DNA from: Clostridium sp.
GTDB lineage: Bacteria; Bacteroidota; Bacteroidia; Bacteroidales; Muribaculaceae
Assembly (NCBI GenBank): GCA_023666615.1
Contig: JAMPBQ010000001.1
Span: forward strand, 970,648 to 1,034,647
Reading direction: 5' to 3'
DNA length: 64,000 bases
The first letter of the stretch is position 1; every line of letters begins with the position of its first letter. Position numbers and translations under genes: made by a program. The notes below the pieces were generated by a model that did not search any database, was not told the DNA's origin, and saw only the letters and a program-made list of their open reading frames with translations. Positions 25,459 through 33,718 of this stretch are shown here, in pieces.

Positions 25459-28400
25459 ATGAAGAAGATAATAGACGGCTGCACAGCCACCACTTACATA
25501 GCCTACGCCCTGAGCGAGGAGGCCACCGTCTATCCAATCACGCCGATAGCGTCGATGGGCGAGACCGCGCAGCAATGGGCGGCACAAGGCAGAAAGAATG
25601 TGTTTGGCTCCACTTTGAATGTAGTGGAGATGGAGAGCGAGCTCGGCGCCGCGGGCGCTACCCACGGCGCTCTCAGCGGGGGAGCCCTGGCGACGACGTT
25701 CACCTCATCGCAGGGCCTGATGCTGATGATACCGAACATGTACAAGATAAGCGGCGAATTGCTGCCGGGAGTGTTCCATGTGGGCTGCCGCTCGCTGGCT
25801 ACGCATGCCCTATCGATATTTGGCGACCACCAGGACGTTATGGCAACTCGCGCCACGGGATGCGCCATCCTTGTCTCAAACAGCGTGCAGGAGGCGATGG
25901 ACCTGGCCCTCGTGGCGCATCTTTCAGCCATAAGCGGGTCGCTGCCGGTGGTGCATATGTTCGACGGCTGGCGCACCTCCAATGAAATGGCCACCGTGGA
26001 GATGATAGACTACGCCGACATAGCCAAGCTGGTTGATTACGGCAAGGTGGAGGAGTTCAGGAAGCGCGCCATGAACCCCGAGCATCCGCAGATAAGGGGC
26101 ACGGCGCAGGATTCTGACGTATATTTCCAGAATCGCGAGGCCGCGAATCCCTATTATGCGGCTTTTCCCGCTATCGTGGAAGAACAGATGCGCAAGGTGG
26201 GCGAGCTCACCGGCAGAAACTACAGCCTGTTTGAATACTATGGCGCGGCGGATGCCGACAGCGTCATAGTCACAATGGGGTCCAGCGCCGAGGTGGTGGA
26301 GCAGACCGTGAAATACCTCAACGAAAAAGAAGGGAGAAAGACGGGAGTGGTGAAGGTAAGGCTTTACAGGCCGCTCTCGGCAGAAAAGCTTGTGGCGGCC
26401 ATCCCCGCCAGCGTAAAGCAGATTGCCGTGCTTGACCGCACAAAGGAGCCCGGGGCGCAGGGCGAGCCTCTTTACCTTGACGTGGTAACAGCCCTTTACA
26501 CCCAAGGGCGCGCCGACATCAAGGTGATAGGGGGGAGGTATGGACTATCGTCAAAGGACTTTTCGCCGGCGATGGCCAAGGCCGTGTTCGATTGCTTGGA
26601 TACTTCGGAAAGAGGAAGGCAGTTCACTGTCGGCATTGAAGACGACGTGACGTATCTTTCTCTGCGCGTTGGTGAGCCTTTGCTTATTTCGCCGGATACG
26701 ATGCGGCAATACATGTTCTACGGCATAGGCTCTGATGGCACGGTGGGCGCCACAAAGCAGGCTGTGCAAATAATCAGCGAGCTGTCAGGCAACTACGCCC
26801 AAGCCTATTTTGAATATTCGGCCAAAAAATCGGGTGGCTATACTGTTTCGTCAGTGAGGGTTGACAAAGACCCGATTAAGTCGGAATACAAGATTGACTG
26901 GGCCGATCTGGTGGCATGCAACCGCAGCTCTTATGTGAAAAGATTTGACTTGGCTGCGGCGCTGAAGCCGGGCGGAGCATTGCTTCTCAATTCTGATTGG
27001 AGCGTTGAGGATATCGACAAAGAATTTCCGGCGAAGCTGAAAAGGGCGATTGCCGCGAGGGGAGTGAAGGTATACAACGTTGACGCCGTAAAAATCGCCG
27101 CGGCCAATGGCCTTGGGGTGAGAATCAACACTATAATGGAGGCGGCATTCCTCAAACTATGCGGCGAGGTTGACTATGGCCAGGCCCTGCAATCCCTGAA
27201 AGATTTAATAGCAAAGATGTACATATATGAGGGGCAAGCTGTCGTGGACAAGAATCTGGCGGCTGTGACTTCAGCGGCTTCCGCAATAGTGGAGATACCC
27301 GTGCCGGCTGGCTGGAAGGACGCGCAGGACGCCGCAGAAGTGGAAGGAGAGGCAGTGCCCGACTTTATCAAAAAAGTTGCAAGGCCGTGCATGCGCCTGG
27401 AAGGCGACTCGCTGCCAGTGAGCGCTATGCATCCTGATGGTTTCTACCCCATGGGCACGACCGCCTACGAAAAGCGCGCCATAGCCCTCGAGGTGCCTCA
27501 ATGGAATCCGGCGAAATGCATACAATGCACGATGTGCTCATTCGTGTGCCCGCACGCAGCCATTCGCCCCGTGGTGCTTGACGAGGCGGAAGCTAAGGAC
27601 GCGCCGGCCACGCTGGCTACAATACCATTCAAGGGTGTGGCGGACGGAAATTACCGCTACCGCATACAGGTTTATTCGCAGGACTGCGTAGGCTGCGGCA
27701 GCTGCGCCGTGATTTGCCCCGGGCATGCGCTTGACATGGAGCCGATAGCCACCCAGACCCCGGTGCAGGTGCCGGCATTGCGATATGTGCAGGAGAACAT
27801 AGGGCTTAAGCCTGACCTGCTGCCGCGATTCACCGTAAAGGGGTCGCAGCTGCGGCAGCCAATGCTGGAATTTTCGGGGGCGTGCGCCGGATGCGGCGAA
27901 ACGCCTTACGTAAAGCTTCTGACTCAGCTGTTTGGCGAGCGGATGGTGATTGCCAACGCCACGGGCTGCTCGTCGATATGGGGCGCCAACTTCCCCTCAA
28001 TGGCCTATTGCACAGACAAAAACGGGTGCGGCCCCGCATGGGGCAATTCGCTCTTTGAGGACAACGCCGAATATGGCCTTGGCATAGCCCTGGCCATAGC
28101 ACACAGAAGGCAGCATCTTGCAGACGTTTTGGCCGAAATGGCGAAGGACAATCCGGACAGCGGCCTTTCAAAGGCCATTGCGGAATGGTTGGAAGGAAAG
28201 GAAGACGCTCAGAAGAGCTCGGAGGCGGCCGTGAAGCTGCGGCCTATGCTCAAAGGCACCGCGGCGGAAAGTATGGCTGATTTGCTGGTGAAGAAGTCTG
28301 TTTGGGCGATTGGAGGCGACGGCTGGGCCTATGACATAGGCTATGCCGGCCTTGACCACGTGATAGCGCAGAACGTAGACATCAACATACTTGTGATGGA

Positions 28401-28926
28401 CACGCAATGCTATTCCAACACCGGCGGCCAGGAGTCGAAGGCGACTCCCCTCGGAGCGATCGCAAAATACGCGCCGCAGGGCAAGCGCACCGTGCAGAAA
28501 AGCCTTGGGCAAATGGCCATAGCCTACGGGTATGTCTATGTGGCCCAAATATCGCTTGGGGCGAATCCGGCATTGGCCGTGAAGGTGCTCCAAGAGGCCG
28601 AGGCATACCAAGGGCCGTCGCTTGTGATAGCTTATTGCCCTTGCATCAACCATGGCATACGCGCGGGCATGAGCCACGCGATAGTGGAAATGAGGCAGGC
28701 TGTGCAATGCGGGTACTGGCCAACCTTCCACTACAATCCGCATGCCACTCCGCCGCTCACAGTGGACTCGCCCACGCCGCAAGCTGGGTCCTTGGTTAAT
28801 TTCATCAACGGCGAAAGCCGCTACGCCTATCTAAAGGAAAAAGACCCTTCCGCCGCAGCCACGCTGCAGCCCGAGCTGGAAAAGCTCTCTGACCAAAGAA
28901 TAGCCGAACTCAAAAACGAGCAATGA
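25459..28926 (+). CDS. nifJ: Pyruvate:ferredoxin (flavodoxin) oxidoreductase
   Basis: This enzyme oxidises pyruvate to acetyl-CoA and CO2 and reduces ferredoxin, the central anaerobic route. The single chain of about 1155 residues has the full domain order: pyruvate-binding domain (YPITPIASMGE near the start), the transketolase-like middle domain, a 2[4Fe-4S] ferredoxin domain (CIQCTMCSFVCP and CVGCGSCAVICP, about 690-760), and the thiamine-diphosphate domain with GACAGCGETPY, TGCSSIWG and GGDGWAYDIGY. I use ATG 25459 after AAAGGA; the extension to 25426 overlaps a terminator. It may share transcription with the oxalate cluster only by read-through. Confidence 0.97.
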   Translation: MKKIIDGCTATTYIAYALSEEATVYPITPIASMGETAQQWAAQGRKNVFGSTLNVVEMESELGAAGATHGALSGGALATTFTSSQGLMLMIPNMYKISGELLPGVFHVGCRSLATHALSIFGDHQDVMATRATGCAILVSNSVQEAMDLALVAHLSAISGSLPVVHMFDGWRTSNEMATVEMIDYADIAKLVDYGKVEEFRKRAMNPEHPQIRGTAQDSDVYFQNREAANPYYAAFPAIVEEQMRKVGELTGRNYSLFEYYGAADADSVIVTMGSSAEVVEQTVKYLNEKEGRKTGVVKVRLYRPLSAEKLVAAIPASVKQIAVLDRTKEPGAQGEPLYLDVVTALYTQGRADIKVIGGRYGLSSKDFSPAMAKAVFDCLDTSERGRQFTVGIEDDVTYLSLRVGEPLLISPDTMRQYMFYGIGSDGTVGATKQAVQIISELSGNYAQAYFEYSAKKSGGYTVSSVRVDKDPIKSEYKIDWADLVACNRSSYVKRFDLAAALKPGGALLLNSDWSVEDIDKEFPAKLKRAIAARGVKVYNVDAVKIAAANGLGVRINTIMEAAFLKLCGEVDYGQALQSLKDLIAKMYIYEGQAVVDKNLAAVTSAASAIVEIPVPAGWKDAQDAAEVEGEAVPDFIKKVARPCMRLEGDSLPVSAMHPDGFYPMGTTAYEKRAIALEVPQWNPAKCIQCTMCSFVCPHAAIRPVVLDEAEAKDAPATLATIPFKGVADGNYRYRIQVYSQDCVGCGSCAVICPGHALDMEPIATQTPVQVPALRYVQENIGLKPDLLPRFTVKGSQLRQPMLEFSGACAGCGETPYVKLLTQLFGERMVIANATGCSSIWGANFPSMAYCTDKNGCGPAWGNSLFEDNAEYGLGIALAIAHRRQHLADVLAEMAKDNPDSGLSKAIAEWLEGKEDAQKSSEAAVKLRPMLKGTAAESMADLLVKKSVWAIGGDGWAYDIGYAGLDHVIAQNVDINILVMDTQCYSNTGGQESKATPLGAIAKYAPQGKRTVQKSLGQMAIAYGYVYVAQISLGANPALAVKVLQEAEAYQGPSLVIAYCPCINHGIRAGMSHAIVEMRQAVQCGYWPTFHYNPHATPPLTVDSPTPQAGSLVNFINGESRYAYLKEKDPSAAATLQPELEKLSDQRIAELKNEQ

Positions 28927-28964
28927 AAAAAGGCGGGCGGCCTTGGATGGCCGCCTGCCTTTTT
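28926..28964. terminator. Bidirectional terminator between nifJ and GH115
   Basis: AAAAAGGCGGGCGGCC pairs with GGCCGCCTGCCTTTTT around TTGGAT (one G-T pair), with A and T tracts on either side, between converging genes. Confidence 0.88.
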
Positions 28965-28976
28965 AGCGTTCAGCGA

Positions 28977-31874
28977 TCATCGAATCAGCGGGCTTGCCGG
29001 AGGGCCTAAATAAGAATGCTTCTCTCCGCCAAAGTCAATTATGATTTTTTGGAGGACTATGCCTGGATCTGAGCAATAGACCGTGAGCTTGTGCTTGCCG
29101 GGCTCGGCCACGTTGAGGATGGCGGTGGAAACTTCAGAGTTCTTTATGACGTTTGTTTTCCAGCGTGTGGAATATTCAGCTGACGGCGCGCCTTGCCAAA
29201 TTACTATGCCGTCGTCAATCTGGATGCCATACTCCGTGCCAAAGCCTTTGTTTAGTCCAAAAACGGGGAGGGCGTGGACTTTTACATGCGCATTGCCCGC
29301 AGAGAAAGAATAAAAATCATATTCAGCCTTAGGCCTGTTGCGCAATCCCCTGGGTTTGAAGGCTGAAAAAGGATTTCCCATCAGCAAGCAGTCCTTTTCA
29401 TATCCCAAGCCTTTGACTGTCCGAAGCTCAGTGTCGCCATTAGCGAAAATGCGCGAAGGCTTGCCTGCCGGGATTGACACTGCGCCGCCTTGCTCAATGC
29501 GGCAATTTTTAGCGTCGGACAATTGCCGGGCTGTGGGCTTTAGCATTGGAATAATCACCGTGATTTCCTTTCCGCAGCCGCTCACCACGCAGATGGCGGA
29601 GGACATCCCTTCGTCAGCCTTGGACCAATCGATGTTCACCCCCACGCGGCATTGGTCGGCGACTTCGCCATGTGAGGCCGTAAGGCTTACGGCAGGGTGA
29701 TTGCAGACGGCATTCCACTCAAAAGGCTTGTTTCCGCTGTTGTAAATTTCAAAGTAAGGCGTTTCCGACGCATATGGGGATTGACAGGGAATAGCTCCGC
29801 CAAGGCCGCAGGGGAAATTCCCTGACTGGCCGGGCGCATATACATTTATTCTGGGGCCTTCGGCCAAAGATGCCTCACCGGTATCTGGCATATGCAGATA
29901 AGTGGCCGTCCAGCCCGGCGCAAGCTGCATGAAATGCCGCCATTTGCCGTCCTTCAGGCTATTGTACTCCTCGGTGAGCAGCGAAAGGCTGTCGAAGGCT
30001 TCTTGTGCCTTTGCGGCGACCGATGCGGTGGCGGCGCGGTTTTGCCTGGCGTATTCCCGGCTGAGCTGAGCCAAGAGCATTTTGCGGTTCATAAGGGCGG
30101 CGCCTTTCACCGGATAATGCACAAGCTGGAAAAAGGCGTCTTTCTTATCCATGGGCAATCTGTCCATAATGCTTTGGGACATATTGGAAATGCGGTCATA
30201 TTCATTCAGCCTGTTTTGCGCTTCCTCATAATTCGAGAAAGAAAAATCGGTGTCGGTCATTCGCTCATTTGAGAAGGCGTGGTTCCATTCAATTCCCCAT
30301 CCCATGGCTTCGGGCTTGCGGCGGAATCCCTCAAGATAGTATGTCTCCATTATGTCGGATAAATCGGAATAAAATTCATCGCCGAATATGGAAGCAAGGA
30401 ATGTCGGGGCAAAGTCGTGAGCGGAGTCAAAATCAAATTTGCCGATATCCCAAGCCATTTCCATAAATAGCTTAATGCCAAGGCCTCCGGGCTTGATGTC
30501 GCCCACATTTAAGAGCCAATATCTGTCGGCACCGGCGAGGTGGGCTTTGCGCATTTCTTCGTAGATTAGGGTTGAAGGAGTGGTGTTAAGCCAAAGATAA
30601 TCATGCGGTTCGCCCAAATAGGATATATGATAGTATACGCCCGAGCCACCTTTTCTTTTTCGTTCATTTTCATCGGACAACCGCTTGATATAACCGAAGT
30701 TATCATCAGGCCATACTATGGTGACATCATCGGGCAGATATAGGCCTTTTTCGTATATATCCAATACCTCTTTGTATGGGACAAAAACCTGGGGGATTTC
30801 CTCGATGGGCTTGTCAATGTATTTGGCGAGAAGCCGGCGCTGGTCGGCGAGGGCGGCCTCGGTCACGGACACTTTTTGGTCTTCGGGAACGCCAACGAGT
30901 CCGGCGTCGTGAATGCCGCGCATGGCCAAGACGTAGACGTTTTCGTAAGGCGCCACTTCGCTTACTCTTTGCTCCAGCACAGAATTTATGCCGCTCTTGT
31001 TTGTAAGATAATTCCACTCTCCTTGCGATTCCTTATCCCATTCAGTGGTGTTATTGTAGTGCAGGGGCTCGCAGTGCGAGGTTGTGACTATGATGCCCCA
31101 CCGGTCGGCGGCCCGCTTGTTTTCTGGAATTTTGTTGAAGGCGACAGTGGCGGGGTGCATTGCCGGGGCCAGCATGTTGGCTTTGAGGCGGATCAGCAGT
31201 TCGCATACTTTCTCGTATGTGCGGGGGCCGGGCGCGCCAGCTTCCGGCTCGAAGGTTTTAGAGGCCCATGGCTGGAATCCCCATCCTTCGTCGTTGATGA
31301 AAATGCCGCGGTACTTTACTGTCGGGGATTTTGACAGGTATTCAGTCTTGGGGATAAATACGCCGGGATGCTTTACAGGCGGAACGTCGGCCCACCAATA
31401 GAAAGGGGAGACGCCTATCTCTTCCGATAGGGAGGCGACTCCGAAGGCCGCGCCGCGCCTGTCGCTGCCGAGGATAACGAGGGCCTTCTCGACGCCTTTT
31501 GCGGGCTTGTCAACGGTTTTGATTATAAAGCGCTCCCACGCGCCCTTTAGGGAATCAGCATTGAGCGAGCCGGATGCGATTAGGGATTCAACGAAAGGAT
31601 TGTTGCCGAGGGTGGCCACAATCACCACATTGGACCCTTTGGGCATGCCGTAGGGCTTGCAAGAGGCTTTCTTTCCTGTAACCCGCTTTATGTCGTCCTT
31701 AAGCATATTTGCCGCCAGGGCGACAAGTTCGGGCTCAGAAGTGGAATAGAATATCGAAGATTCGGCGAGGCTGAAATCTGAAGACGACTGCCGCGTTTCA
31801 GACCATGCAATGCCGGCTCCCCAGGAGGACAAGGAAAAAACGATTGATATAAAAGCAAAAAATAAAACTCGCAT
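28977..31874 (-). CDS. GH115 family alpha-glucuronidase
   Basis: GH115 enzymes remove (4-O-methyl-)glucuronic acid from internal xylose units of glucuronoxylan. The protein has about 965 residues with a signal peptide (MRVLFFAFISIVFSLSSWG). The typical blocks are present: YRGIFINDEGWGFQPW, LRLKANMLAPAMHP-like, VWPDDNFGYIKRL, YHISYLGEPHDYLWL and GADRYWLLNVGDIKPG, followed by a helical domain and C-terminal beta-domains. I start at ATG 31874, directly before the signal peptide, not at 31901. It is the last gene of the susC-susD-GH115 operon, 101 bases after susD, and probably acts in the periplasm or on the cell surface. Confidence 0.93.
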   Translation of the reverse strand: MRVLFFAFISIVFSLSSWGAGIAWSETRQSSSDFSLAESSIFYSTSEPELVALAANMLKDDIKRVTGKKASCKPYGMPKGSNVVIVATLGNNPFVESLIASGSLNADSLKGAWERFIIKTVDKPAKGVEKALVILGSDRRGAAFGVASLSEEIGVSPFYWWADVPPVKHPGVFIPKTEYLSKSPTVKYRGIFINDEGWGFQPWASKTFEPEAGAPGPRTYEKVCELLIRLKANMLAPAMHPATVAFNKIPENKRAADRWGIIVTTSHCEPLHYNNTTEWDKESQGEWNYLTNKSGINSVLEQRVSEVAPYENVYVLAMRGIHDAGLVGVPEDQKVSVTEAALADQRRLLAKYIDKPIEEIPQVFVPYKEVLDIYEKGLYLPDDVTIVWPDDNFGYIKRLSDENERKRKGGSGVYYHISYLGEPHDYLWLNTTPSTLIYEEMRKAHLAGADRYWLLNVGDIKPGGLGIKLFMEMAWDIGKFDFDSAHDFAPTFLASIFGDEFYSDLSDIMETYYLEGFRRKPEAMGWGIEWNHAFSNERMTDTDFSFSNYEEAQNRLNEYDRISNMSQSIMDRLPMDKKDAFFQLVHYPVKGAALMNRKMLLAQLSREYARQNRAATASVAAKAQEAFDSLSLLTEEYNSLKDGKWRHFMQLAPGWTATYLHMPDTGEASLAEGPRINVYAPGQSGNFPCGLGGAIPCQSPYASETPYFEIYNSGNKPFEWNAVCNHPAVSLTASHGEVADQCRVGVNIDWSKADEGMSSAICVVSGCGKEITVIIPMLKPTARQLSDAKNCRIEQGGAVSIPAGKPSRIFANGDTELRTVKGLGYEKDCLLMGNPFSAFKPRGLRNRPKAEYDFYSFSAGNAHVKVHALPVFGLNKGFGTEYGIQIDDGIVIWQGAPSAEYSTRWKTNVIKNSEVSTAILNVAEPGKHKLTVYCSDPGIVLQKIIIDFGGEKHSYLGPPASPLIR

Positions 31875-31891
31875 AATCAAATGATTAATGA

Positions 31892-31941
31892 AGGCGGCCA
31901 AATCTCTGCAATGAACATGTCATAATTGATATTGGCCGCCT
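31892..31941 (-). repeat. Inverted repeat between susD and GH115
   Basis: AGGCGGCCAA and TTGGCCGCCT are separated by 30 bases in the leader of the GH115 gene. It could form an intercistronic hairpin that adjusts GH115 expression relative to susCD. Confidence 0.5.
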
Positions 31942-31975
31942 CACGCACTAAAATTATATTACCTTAAAAACCATT

Positions 31976-33706
31976 TTAATAGTCAGGGTTTTGAGTGATT
32001 ACGGCATCGGTGTTTGCCTCAATCACGCTCAGGGGAATGGGCAGAAGGTCATATTTCTTTTGCCAGCCTATGCCATCGCCATTCTTCTGCGGGTCGGCAT
32101 AGAAGGCGTTGTATTTCATCACTCGGTCGTAGAGGGTGCCTGTGCGGCGGAGCGTTAGGCCGCGGCGCTCTTCGACGCCGAGCTCGCGGGCGCGTTCGTC
32201 CAGGATGTAGTCCAAACTCATCTGTTCGGCCGTGGCGGGCTTGGCGTGGGCTCGGCTGCGGACTGCGTTGACATCCTCGGCCGCCTTGGCGCTCTGATTA
32301 AGCATCAGGTATGCTTCGGCCCTAAGGAGGTAGGTTTCGGCCAGGCGCGCCATGTATTGGTCGGTGTATGTGGCTCCGGCGCTGGCGTTGAGGGCGCCCG
32401 TGGCCTTGTTGGTGTATAGGACATCAGGGTGCTCGCCGGGAGTTGTCACCTTAGAAGGATAGGCATACAGCCAACGCGCTGGGATGGAAGTGGTGTTGCC
32501 GGGGCCAACGATAAGGCCGGCCGGGGGATTTTCCACATCAATTTCAGAGATTCCAAACTTATCAATGAAGGCCTGGTTGTGGACGGGGAATTTGCGCACG
32601 AAATTATGGTTGGCATTGCGCATGTCTCCATCGAAGTCATCCTCCCAAATCTTATTTGAATAATATATCGTGGACACGCCCCAGCCGATTCCGCGGCCGC
32701 CTGTAAGGTCGCTGCAGGGCCAAAGGGTGAATGGGCGGACGCCGCCGATGTTGACGTCGCGCACCATGGGAGTGATCTGGCGTTCCCAGCAATAATTGCC
32801 AAGCGTCTTGGCGGTGACTGAAGAGCTGCCGCCGCCGGGGAGGTCGGTCTCGTACTGGATAACCCACAGGCCTTCAGTGTTGCCTGATTTACGGTTTTGG
32901 TTATTCGAGCGGTACAGGTCATAGAACACATCGCCGGGCTCGTGGCTTGCGCTGGATCCAAAGCGGTTTGTCATGAGGGCAACAGCCGAATAGGAAATTG
33001 TGGCAGAGGCCGCGTCAACGGCCTTTTGGTATTCGCCTAATGCCAGATACACTTCCGAAAGGAAATGATTTGCCGCTTGCTTGTTGATTTCTCCATCGCG
33101 CACCTTGTCAATGTCCTTTAGGTGGGCTGCCGCGAATTCAAGGTCGGAAGCCGCTTGGCGCAAAGTTTCTTCGCGGGTTGAGCGGACATAGTCCGTCTTT
33201 GGAGCTGTCACTTCGTCGAGCTCCAGAGGCACGCCGCCGTAAAGGTAGGCCAGAGTGCGGTAGGAAAGGCCACGGAAGAAAAGAGCCTTTGCCGTGTACT
33301 CGTCGATTGCTTCTTGGTCGAAAGGACGATTTGCGACGCGGTCCTTAATCACATTTGCCGTGGATATCATCTTGTAGAGGGCATCCCAGTGATGGCGTGC
33401 GATAGCGCCGTCTACCGCGTAGGCCGAGGCTGTGGCTCCATGCCGTTCGCTGCCTCCGGGCTCGCCGTCATAAACGAGGTCGGTGCCATAGATGTAGTCG
33501 AACGGACGATTTTCATCGTAGCCATAGAATTCGATGCGGGTTTGATAGTAGAGGTCGTTGACGCTCATATCAAAATCGCTTTGCGTAAGGAATGAGTTGT
33601 CGGAGCTCATAAAGTCCATTGGAGTTTCCTTAAGGAAAGAATCCTCATTGCAGGAAACGAGCCCGGCGGAGGCGAGGACTAATGCTATTATATATTTGCT
33701 GTTCAT
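31976..33706 (-). CDS. SusD-like (RagB/SusD) nutrient-binding lipoprotein
   Basis: The 576-residue outer membrane lipoprotein binds glycans and forms the lid of the SusC channel. The signal peptide ends with the lipobox LVSC (MNSKYIIALVLASAGLVSC), and the SusD features are clear: LKETPMDFMSSDNSF near the start, ALFFRGLSYRTLAYLYGGVPL (TPR-like helix), and the C-terminal YLLRAEAYLMLNQSAKAAEDVNAVR and LDYILDERARELGVEERRGLTLRR. It lies 12 bases after susC on the minus strand and precedes GH115, so a xylan-derived ligand is likely. Confidence 0.96.
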   Translation of the reverse strand: MNSKYIIALVLASAGLVSCNEDSFLKETPMDFMSSDNSFLTQSDFDMSVNDLYYQTRIEFYGYDENRPFDYIYGTDLVYDGEPGGSERHGATASAYAVDGAIARHHWDALYKMISTANVIKDRVANRPFDQEAIDEYTAKALFFRGLSYRTLAYLYGGVPLELDEVTAPKTDYVRSTREETLRQAASDLEFAAAHLKDIDKVRDGEINKQAANHFLSEVYLALGEYQKAVDAASATISYSAVALMTNRFGSSASHEPGDVFYDLYRSNNQNRKSGNTEGLWVIQYETDLPGGGSSSVTAKTLGNYCWERQITPMVRDVNIGGVRPFTLWPCSDLTGGRGIGWGVSTIYYSNKIWEDDFDGDMRNANHNFVRKFPVHNQAFIDKFGISEIDVENPPAGLIVGPGNTTSIPARWLYAYPSKVTTPGEHPDVLYTNKATGALNASAGATYTDQYMARLAETYLLRAEAYLMLNQSAKAAEDVNAVRSRAHAKPATAEQMSLDYILDERARELGVEERRGLTLRRTGTLYDRVMKYNAFYADPQKNGDGIGWQKKYDLLPIPLSVIEANTDAVITQNPDY

Positions 33707-33718
33707 TGATTTAGGATA